From Trichothermofontia sichuanensis B231 (GTDB taxonomy: Bacteria > Cyanobacteriota > Cyanobacteriia > B231): a stretch of 64,000 bases of DNA. The stretch spans positions 2,995,741 to 3,059,740 of the forward strand of contig NZ_CP110848.1 of assembly GCF_026240635.1 (NCBI RefSeq), written 5' to 3'. The translations under genes and the position numbers were made by a program. Below, piece by piece: positions 54,711 through 62,057 of the stretch; positions within the stretch are counted from its first letter, which is position 1; every line of letters begins with the position of its first letter. Below the pieces are notes generated by a model. It did not search any database. It was given only the letters and a program-made list of their open reading frames with translations, and had not been told where the DNA came from.

Positions 54711-54715
54711 CCAGG

Positions 54716-55035
54716 GTTAAACCCAGATTTTCCCTGTAACTTTTTTCACGCTACCTTTGCGTGGTTGCGGGCTAGAGCCAGCACGTCCAGACTGATCGGA
54801 GCAAGTTTGGGGCAAGTTTTCTGACCGGCTTGGGTTTGTTGCTAAATGTAGAAGAATTGTTTCATTTCACGAACCTGCGGCAGCAAATCTACAATTGTGA
54901 CAGAGCGAATGGGCATCTTAAAGGTATCGATATCTAACCGATATCCATTAGAGAGGGCAAACATCAACGGATATTGACAGATATTGATGGGTATCAACCG
55001 GAACCTGCAACCCAGTGGAGGTGACCTGATTACTA
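54716..55035. other. Leader region of the GAF histidine kinase
   Basis: It is AT-richer than its surroundings, with repeated GATATC/GATATT words at 54930-54990 that might be an operator. It ends with GGAGGTGACC as a strong ribosome-binding site just before the ATG at 55036. Confidence 0.45.
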
Positions 55036-57120
55036 ATGGTTAGCCTACCTGCCTCAAAAGACACGCGGATAGTCCCCCTCTTGCCTCAAGGCAGCCCTTT
55101 GGCAACCGCGAAGAGCTTTCCTGATCCTTACGTTCCTACCTCGGCCTTCCCGATAGGTACATCCTTGACTCCTGATTCCTCGTCCTCTGTCGAACAACTG
55201 ATTCATCTGAGTGCCACCATCAGTACGCTCTTGGTGCAACCCGATCCCCTTTTAGCACGTCTTGATCAGGTGGCTCAAACTTTATTGGCAACTTTTAAGG
55301 ATGGCCGCATCTACATCTGGGCTTTTGATACCCAGAGCAATTTCCTGGAGCTTCAGGCGATCGCGGGTAAACATGAACAACTCAACTACTTTGCCAGCCA
55401 AATTCCCCTGGGCATTTCCCTCATTGGTCGCATTGCCCAAACGGGTCAGCCCTACTTCAGTCACGATGTTGCCCACGATATTTGTATTAACCTTTCCCCA
55501 GATGCCCTAGAGCCACACCTGAAGGCTTTTGTTGGCTATCCCCTGCTGGTGAACGATCGTTTGGTGGGGGTGATGGCTCTGTTGTTGCCCTGTCCCCTGA
55601 CGACGAGTATCCAAATTGCCCTACAAGGGGTGGCGGCTTGTTTAGCCCTCGCGATCGAGGCGGCCCGCACCCAAGAAGAACTCCTGGATCGGCGCGAAAT
55701 CCTGCTCTTTCGTCTGGCCAATCAAATTCGCAACTCCCTGGATATCGATACGATTTTGGATGTGGCCGTCCATGAGATTCGCCAATTGTTAGGCATTGAT
55801 CGCTGTCACTTCCTGTGGTGTTGGACAACCCCGGAGGCGGATCCTGGAGCCGCTACTCCCCAGGCCCTCCTAGCGATTACCCATGAAGATAAACGGGAAG
55901 AACTGGCTAGCCTGATTGGGGAGTGTTCCCCAGAACAATTGGCGATTCTGTGGCCCTATATTGCCAATTTCCAAATTTTACGAGTGGAGGATATTGAGCA
56001 AGCAACGGACTTGGATGCTAACCTCCAGGCGCTGTTACTGGACTGGGGCATGACCGCCCAACTGTTGCTCCCAGTGGAAACCCGATCGGGGCAAATGGGG
56101 GCGATCGTCTGTAGCCATAGCAGGGGTCCCCGGAGGTGGCAGGACAGTGAAATACAACTGCTACAGGCGGTAACCACTCAACTGGCGATCGCGATCGATC
56201 AGGCCGAACTCTATGCCCAAACCCGCGCGGCAGCAACAGCCGCCCAAACCCAGGCCCACCAATTAGCGGAAGCACTGGGCTACCTGCGTAAAACCCAATC
56301 CCAGTTGATCCAAAGCGAAAAAATGTCTAGCTTAGGGCATTTAGTGGCTGGGATTGCCCACGAGATTAATAATCCTGTGAACTTTATTAGTGGGAATCTG
56401 ACCCATGCCAGTGATTATTTCCAAGATCTACAACACTTGATTCAACTCTATCAAGAGTACTATCCAGAGCCGGCACCTGAAATCCAGGCCTATGCTGAAG
56501 AAATCGACCTGGAGTTTTTGCTCGACGATCTATCAAAACTCTTGACTTCCATGCATGTGGGAACCGAACGGATTCGCCAAATTGTCCTGTCGTTGCGTAA
56601 CTTCTCCCGGCTGGATGAGGCTGAGGTTAAACCAGTAAATCTGCACGAGGGGATCGATAGCACACTGTTGATTTTGCAGGGGCGTCTGAAGGCCAAAGGC
56701 GCCTGGTCTGGTATTGAAGTCCAACGATGCTATGGTAATTTACCACTCATTGAATGCTATGCGAGCCAGCTTAATCAGGTCTTTATGAATCTGTTAAGCA
56801 ATGCGATCGATGCCCTGATGGATCGACCTGAACCCCGACGAATTAAGATTACAACCGATGTGGGAGTTGCTGAGGCCGATCCAACGACAAAAGTTGCCAG
56901 GATTATCATCGAGGATAACGGCACTGGGATGCCTGAAAATGTGCGCCAGCGGATCTTTGATCCCTTTTTCACCACTAAGCCGGTAGGGCAAGGGACGGGC
57001 TTAGGGCTGGCCATTAGCTATCAAATTGTGGTCGAAAAACATCATGGGTGGATTCACTGCACCTCGACACCGGGGGAAGGCACCACATTTACGATCGAGA
57101 TCCCCGTGCGCCGTCCTTGA
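55036..57120 (+). CDS. Two-GAF sensor histidine kinase
   Basis: This 694-residue soluble kinase has no membrane segments. Two GAF domains are visible (about 55-215, LEQLIHLSATISTLLVQPDP-type start; and about 215-395). A short coiled coil follows, then the H-box GHLVAGIAHEINNPVNF with His at residue 442. The HATPase domain has the N box QVFMNLLSNAIDALMDRP, the G box IIEDNGTGMPENV and GQGTGLGLAISYQIVVEKH. No chromophore-binding Cys of the phytochrome type is evident in the GAF domains. It is probably a cytoplasmic sensor of small molecules or light. A strong Shine-Dalgarno (GGAGGTGA) precedes the start. A Spy-like gene follows 93 bp downstream. Confidence 0.92.
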   Translation: MVSLPASKDTRIVPLLPQGSPLATAKSFPDPYVPTSAFPIGTSLTPDSSSSVEQLIHLSATISTLLVQPDPLLARLDQVAQTLLATFKDGRIYIWAFDTQSNFLELQAIAGKHEQLNYFASQIPLGISLIGRIAQTGQPYFSHDVAHDICINLSPDALEPHLKAFVGYPLLVNDRLVGVMALLLPCPLTTSIQIALQGVAACLALAIEAARTQEELLDRREILLFRLANQIRNSLDIDTILDVAVHEIRQLLGIDRCHFLWCWTTPEADPGAATPQALLAITHEDKREELASLIGECSPEQLAILWPYIANFQILRVEDIEQATDLDANLQALLLDWGMTAQLLLPVETRSGQMGAIVCSHSRGPRRWQDSEIQLLQAVTTQLAIAIDQAELYAQTRAAATAAQTQAHQLAEALGYLRKTQSQLIQSEKMSSLGHLVAGIAHEINNPVNFISGNLTHASDYFQDLQHLIQLYQEYYPEPAPEIQAYAEEIDLEFLLDDLSKLLTSMHVGTERIRQIVLSLRNFSRLDEAEVKPVNLHEGIDSTLLILQGRLKAKGAWSGIEVQRCYGNLPLIECYASQLNQVFMNLLSNAIDALMDRPEPRRIKITTDVGVAEADPTTKVARIIIEDNGTGMPENVRQRIFDPFFTTKPVGQGTGLGLAISYQIVVEKHHGWIHCTSTPGEGTTFTIEIPVRRP

Positions 57121-57213
57121 GTCCTGCCTGCGATCGGGTATAGAGCGCATTGAACTTTCTGGACACCACCGCAGTCTGAAAGAGTGATGTGACTCAAGAT
57201 GAGGTGAGAACCG

Positions 57214-57780
57214 ATGCGTCCACGTTACCTGACCGCTGCGATCGCCGCGCTTGTCCTAACAACGACCTCTGGTTTGATCGGTGCCAGCTATGCCCAAACC
57301 GGTCCCCAAGCTGGCCCAGGGCAAGCCGGTCAGTGGCGGTTTCCCCAGGGATCGCGTCGCGAATCGCTTGCCAAACCCCGGATGAACTTCACGGAAGCCC
57401 AACGGCAACAATTCCAGGCCATTCGCCAGCGAACCCGTGAGCAAATCAATGCGGTGCTAACCCCACAACAACGCGCCCAAATCGAATCCCGGAAACGGGG
57501 AGAACCGATCAATTTGAACCTGACGGAAGCCCAGCAAAGTCAAATTCATGCTATCCGGGTTCAGGCTCGCCAGGAGATGGATGCCCTGCTCACGCCAGAG
57601 CAACGTCGGCTACGGGATGAAATGTGGCAGAACTGGGAAGAAAACCGAGGCCGACCAGGAATGGGACCTGGGATGGGCCGGGGTATGGGACCGGGAGGCA
57701 TGGGACCGGGAGGCATGGGATTGGGAGGCATGGGATTGGGAGGCATGGGACCAGGCACGGCATCCCCCAATGGCCGCTAG
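57214..57780 (+). CDS. Spy/CpxP-like periplasmic protein with Gly-Met-rich tail
   Basis: This 188-residue protein has a signal peptide (LTAAIAALVLTTTSGLIGASYAQ) and two LTxxQ-type helices (NFTEAQRQQFQAIRQ ... VLTPQQRAQIE and LNLTEAQQSQIHAIRV ... LLTPEQRRLRDEMW). The tail is built of near-identical GPGGM and GLGGM units (about residues 150-180), which come from a 15-bp tandem DNA repeat and may vary in number. Such proteins are chaperones or metal-stress adaptors in the periplasm. It follows a histidine kinase gene in the same direction, suggestive of a sensor-adaptor pair, which is inference. Confidence 0.82.
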   Translation: MRPRYLTAAIAALVLTTTSGLIGASYAQTGPQAGPGQAGQWRFPQGSRRESLAKPRMNFTEAQRQQFQAIRQRTREQINAVLTPQQRAQIESRKRGEPINLNLTEAQQSQIHAIRVQARQEMDALLTPEQRRLRDEMWQNWEENRGRPGMGPGMGRGMGPGGMGPGGMGLGGMGLGGMGPGTASPNGR

Positions 57781-57923
57781 GGCAGCCCGATTAACGGCAC
57801 TACGCTTGTCGTAACCCAACTCCTTCACCCAAACAGGGCGAAGGAAACCCTCACCCTCACTCTCTAGCTCTGGCAGAGGGATTGAGGGCGAGGGGGCTGT
57901 TTCAGCCGCAATTGCAACGACTA

Positions 57924-58044
57924 TATGGTCAATCCCAATAAGAACGATACAGTTTTTAATTCCCCTCTTTTAATTCCCCTCTCCCGCTCTGGGAGAGGGG
58001 CTGGGGGTGAGGGGGCTGTTTCAACCTAAATGGCAATAACTATA
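57924..58044. repeat. Intergenic repeat, family B, with internal duplication, abutting a second copy
   Basis: TATGGTCAATCCCAATAAG at the left, core CCCTCTCCCGCTCTGGGAG, right end GGCAATAACTATA. TTTTAATTCCCCTC is duplicated inside. Immediately to its left, 57835-57925 is the end of another copy (GGGGGCTGTTTCAGCC, TTGCAACGACTATA) which shares the TATA boundary. Confidence 0.72.
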
Positions 58045-58047
58045 TCT

Positions 58048-59925
58048 TCAAGGCGATCGCTGTTGGCTAATGCTCATAAAGGCTTGTTGAAAATCCTGGG
58101 TGGTAATCTGGATGAGGGTAGGATCAGTTTGCCCTTGGCTGCGATAGCGCCGAATCGCTGCTAGCGCGGCTTGATTACTCAGGTGGGCTAAATCCGCGCC
58201 ATTCCATCCAGCGGTTTGATCGGCCCAGTCGGCTAGGGAGATGCCATCTAGGGGCCGATCGCTGTTGTGGACCTGCAAAATAGCCAGACGCCCCTCGCGA
58301 TCGGGCAGATCGACCTTGAGCTGCAATTCCAACCGACCGGCACGCAGGAGGGCTGGATCAAGACTATCCGGGCGGTTTGTTGCCCCAATCACCACAATCT
58401 GGCTCTGGGGCTGAACGCCGTCTAACTCAGTTAGTAATTGACCAACGACACGATCGCTGACCCCGGAATCGCCACTGTAACGCCCACGGGCCGGAGCCAA
58501 GGTATCAATCTCATCAATAAACACAACACAGGGAGCGGCATGCCGTGCCCTAGCAAAAATTTCTCGCACGGCCTGTTCGGATGCGCCCACCCAACAGCTC
58601 AGCAGTTCCGGGCCATTGACTGCAATGAAGTTCGCCCGTGCCTGGGAGGCCACCGCCTTGGCCAACAGGGTTTTGCCCGTCCCTGGCGGCCCCCACAACA
58701 AAATACCACGGGGAGCCTTGGCCTTGGTCTGTTGATAAAGTTCGGGATAGAGCAGCGCACCCTCGACGGATTCGCGCAGGGTTTGCTTGATGGTCTCCAA
58801 ACCACCAATTTCCTCCCAGGGCACATCCGGCGTTTCCACGCTCACTGATCGCAGCACCGAGGGTTTCACCTCCCGCAGGGCAGCCAGGAAATCGGCTTGG
58901 GTAACGGCTAACGTTGCGGGTGATGGGGCTTCCAGAGAGGGCACTGATCGCCGCAGGGTGGCATAGGCGGCTTTTTGACACAGGGCCTTGAGATCGGCTC
59001 CAACAAACCCCACCGCTAGATCGGCGATCGCTAGCAGATCCACGGTTGTCTCTAGGGGCATCGTCCGCGTCAGGATGCGCAAAATCTCCAGGCGACCGTC
59101 GCGATCGGGGACCCGGAATTGCACCTCGCGATCGAAGCGGCCCGGACGACGCAGGGCTGGGTCAATGTGATCGGGCCGATTGGTCGCAGCCAGTACAACC
59201 ACTCCCTGGGTTTGGGCAAAGCCATCCATCAGGCTGAGCAATTGAGCTACTAGGCGTTTTTCCACTTCCCCTTCGACTTTGCTGCGATCGGGGGCAAGGC
59301 TATCGACTTCATCAATAAAAATCAAACAGGGGGCCGAGCGGGCAGCTTGCTCAAACAGGCTGCGCAGACGGGCTTCAGCTTCGCCATAGTATTTGCCCAT
59401 GACCTCCGGACCAGCGATCGCGATGTAGTTTACCCCTAAATCTTGGGCTAGGGCACGGGCCGTGAGCGTTTTCCCCGTCCCCGGCGGTCCCACCAGCAAC
59501 ACCCCACGCGGCGGTTCGAGACCTAGTTGCTGGAGCAAATCCGGGCGTTTGAGGGGGAGGGCGACCAATTCTTTCAGCTCAGCCAAGACTGGCGCTAAGC
59601 CCCCCACGTCCTGCAGGGAGAGTCCCAACGCCGGCGCAGGCTGATTTGGACTGGCCGAGACAGGCGGGGGAGTCATGATCGGGACTGGCTCAGCGGCGGA
59701 TGAGGCCGGATTGGGAGCCGATGGGCCAGTTGCGGCACTCGCTCCCCCCCGCTTAACCGTAAAAGGTGGCCCTGCGGCAGGTGACGGTCTGGTTTGACGG
59801 GGAATGCTGCTGAACGCGCGTGAATTGATTTGGAATTCCGTTTTCAGTTCCCCCCGTTCAGCCTTTTCCTCCAGGGTTTTGGCGAGTTCCAGTAACTGCT
59901 CAAATCCCTTAAACAGCTCGTTCAT
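58048..59925 (-). CDS. Cdc48/p97-like protein with two AAA domains
   Basis: This 625-residue ATPase has a short helical N-terminus (NELFKGFEQLLELAKTLEEK) and a Pro/Ala/Ser-rich linker to about residue 100. AAA domain D1 has Walker A GPPGTGKT 146-153, Walker B LIFIDE 201-206 and the arginine finger segment ALRRPGRFDRE. AAA domain D2 has GPPGTGKT 412-419, VVFIDEIDTLAPARG and ALLRAGRLELQ. There is no Cdc48 N-domain; the N-terminal 100 residues must provide substrate or partner contacts instead. A bacterial Cdc48 relative, probably an unfoldase or remodeller. Family B repeats lie next to its stop. No partner protease is adjacent. Confidence 0.88.
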   Translation of the reverse strand: MNELFKGFEQLLELAKTLEEKAERGELKTEFQINSRAFSSIPRQTRPSPAAGPPFTVKRGGASAATGPSAPNPASSAAEPVPIMTPPPVSASPNQPAPALGLSLQDVGGLAPVLAELKELVALPLKRPDLLQQLGLEPPRGVLLVGPPGTGKTLTARALAQDLGVNYIAIAGPEVMGKYYGEAEARLRSLFEQAARSAPCLIFIDEVDSLAPDRSKVEGEVEKRLVAQLLSLMDGFAQTQGVVVLAATNRPDHIDPALRRPGRFDREVQFRVPDRDGRLEILRILTRTMPLETTVDLLAIADLAVGFVGADLKALCQKAAYATLRRSVPSLEAPSPATLAVTQADFLAALREVKPSVLRSVSVETPDVPWEEIGGLETIKQTLRESVEGALLYPELYQQTKAKAPRGILLWGPPGTGKTLLAKAVASQARANFIAVNGPELLSCWVGASEQAVREIFARARHAAPCVVFIDEIDTLAPARGRYSGDSGVSDRVVGQLLTELDGVQPQSQIVVIGATNRPDSLDPALLRAGRLELQLKVDLPDREGRLAILQVHNSDRPLDGISLADWADQTAGWNGADLAHLSNQAALAAIRRYRSQGQTDPTLIQITTQDFQQAFMSISQQRSP

Positions 59926-60435
59926 GCTACCGCCTCTGCTGACTTATTTCCCAGTTTATCCAGACCCAATAGGCAATTGCAGCGCGGATATCTCCGCCTA
60001 CACCTAGGGGCCGTCGCGTCCCCGGCGAGCGTGGCAACCCCAGAGAATGCTGGCTTCACCATACAGGGTACAGTCCGGGGGATCAGGATGGCGATCGTCG
60101 TACAATCCCGATAGCCCATAGCCCTTCCACCCCAATCATACCCGTCTGCTTTTCCAGGCTGAACGGTTGTCATCGTCGGCCCAGCGGACATTGAGACGAC
60201 AGGCCGTTACGGGAATCCCGACCTGCTCCAGGCCGATCGCGATCCGGGGAATTGGGGATAAAGCGTTACGATAGATGAAGAATCCACCCTGGAGCCGTAA
60301 CCCCAACTCACCTCCCTGGGAGGGGGTAGCCAATCTTGGGGTAACGCACTCGCTCCCCCCTGTCCTTCAGGAAAAGCCAGCCCTTGCTCAGGGTTGGTAT
60401 AGTCTTCACGATCGAACCACGTAAGAGAAAGCCCT

Positions 60436-61383
60436 ATGGCGAACAAACTGCTGACAATCATTAAGCCCTTCCTCAAACCCCTGTTGGCCCTGGGGTTGGT
60501 CCTTGCCCTATTCTTGGGCCATGCCAACAGTGCCCTAGCCGCCAGCGGTGGGCGGATCGGCGGTGGCTCCTTCCGGGCACCTGCACGGAGCTTCACGGCC
60601 CCCAGTCGTTCCTATACGGCTCCAGGCGGTGGCTACTATGGCGGTGGTGGCTTTGGATTTCCCTTTATCCTGCCCTTCTTCGGCTTTGGCGGCGGCTTTG
60701 GCGGCTTGTTTTCTATCCTCATTGTGTTTGCGATCGCCAACTTTCTGCTGAACACCTTCCGGAATATTTCGGAGGAGAAGACGATCGCTGAGGTCACCAA
60801 TCCCAAGGTCTCGGTGGCCAAAGTTCAGGTGGGTTTACTGGCCCAAGCACGGGACCTGCAAAGCGACCTGGAAAAACTCGCCCGTCGTGCCGATACCAGT
60901 ACATCGGCAGGCTTAGCCGAGGTCCTTCAGGAAACCACCCTGGCTCTGTTGCGTCATCCTGAGTACTGGGTCTATGCCGGTTCCGAAAGTCAGCAAGCCC
61001 GCCTCGAAGCAGCGGAGTCGCAATTTAACCGGCTAGCCCTCATGGAACGGAGCAAATTCTCCGAAGAAACCCTGTCCAACTTCAACAGCCAACTCAAACA
61101 AGCGAGTTCGTCTCAGCTAGCGGTTGCCCAAAAGGCAGGAGCACTCGCCAGTCAACAACCTGGCGAATACATTGTGGTGACACTGCTGGTTGCGGCACAG
61201 GGCCAATTGGATCTACCCCAAGTTACCAGTCCTGATACGCTGCGGCAAGCGTTGCAGCAGATTGGGGCAGTTTCAAGCGATCGCCTGCTGGCGTTGGAAG
61301 TCCTCTGGGCACCCCAAGCTGAGGGGGATGTCCTGACCCGCGATGACATGATTACGATGTACCCTAATCTGCGGCTCATTTAG
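60436..61383 (+). CDS. DUF1517 family membrane protein
   Basis: This 315-residue protein has an N-terminal signal-like segment (FLKPLLALGLVLALFLGH). A Gly/Ser/Tyr-rich stretch follows (GGRIGGGSFRAPARSF, YTAPGGGYYGGGGFGF), then a membrane segment near residues 80-105 (LFSILIVFAIANFLL). The soluble C-terminal DUF1517 domain starts KVSVAKVQVGLLAQARDLQ and ends LLALEVLWAPQAEGDVLTRD. The family is typical of cyanobacteria and plastids (thylakoid proteins). Its function is not established. It is an isolated gene with a family C repeat downstream. Confidence 0.88.
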   Translation: MANKLLTIIKPFLKPLLALGLVLALFLGHANSALAASGGRIGGGSFRAPARSFTAPSRSYTAPGGGYYGGGGFGFPFILPFFGFGGGFGGLFSILIVFAIANFLLNTFRNISEEKTIAEVTNPKVSVAKVQVGLLAQARDLQSDLEKLARRADTSTSAGLAEVLQETTLALLRHPEYWVYAGSESQQARLEAAESQFNRLALMERSKFSEETLSNFNSQLKQASSSQLAVAQKAGALASQQPGEYIVVTLLVAAQGQLDLPQVTSPDTLRQALQQIGAVSSDRLLALEVLWAPQAEGDVLTRDDMITMYPNLRLI

Positions 61384-61469
61384 CGAACATCGTTGGCTGC
61401 CAATGTTTCGCAATCATGCTTGTGGGGTGGCAACCAATGCCACCCTTTTTGTTGCGCCTTGCCGGACTG

Positions 61470-61619
61470 ATTGGCTGACAAAACTCGGACTGCCCTCACC
61501 CCAACCCCTCTCCCAGAGTGGGAGAGGTGCTCACGAGCCAGGGGGTTGGGTTGAAGTCCCTTCGCCCACAAGGAGCGAAGGGATTTAGGGAGGAGGGGCA
61601 AAGATTGGTCAACCAACCA
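61470..61619. repeat. Intergenic repeat, family C
   Basis: GATTGGCTGACAAAACTCGG at the left and AGATTGGTCAACCAAC at the right are imperfectly inverted. The interior has CCCTCTCCCAGAGTGGGAG and a GTTGAAGTCCCTTCGCCCAC block as in the copy at 17142. The gene-free stretch 61384-62057 is otherwise unremarkable, apart from the leader of the sensor gene. Confidence 0.55.
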
Positions 61620-62057
61620 GGTTGCCGGAGTGGTTGGCCGCGTAGGAAATTTACCCCACCAGGACTGGGGCGCAATTGTTCAATTAAGTTCAATTAACGT
61701 GAAGGGTAACGGAGCGATCGTGTTTTTTATTCTAGGATTGAGATAGCTATTAGGTGTTCTCCCACCCATCGTTGTGAGAGGGCCTCCTACCACCTGAGTT
61801 GGGATTACCCATTAAGCGTAGGATGAACGTCTTCAGGGTTTCAGGGGCAGGGAAACTGCCGATGCTGGGGCTATTTGATTGACTGGAACTCGTTAAAGTA
61901 AGGGTGATCCGTCCCTATCAGGAAACTGGTTGGTAAGGCACTGAGTTAATGAACTGATTTACGGATGGTGAACAGGTTGATGTGTTAGTTGACTCAAGGA
62001 TTGCCCAAGGACACTAGCGGGAGATTTTGGGTATCGGCGTCGGGACAATTGGTGATC

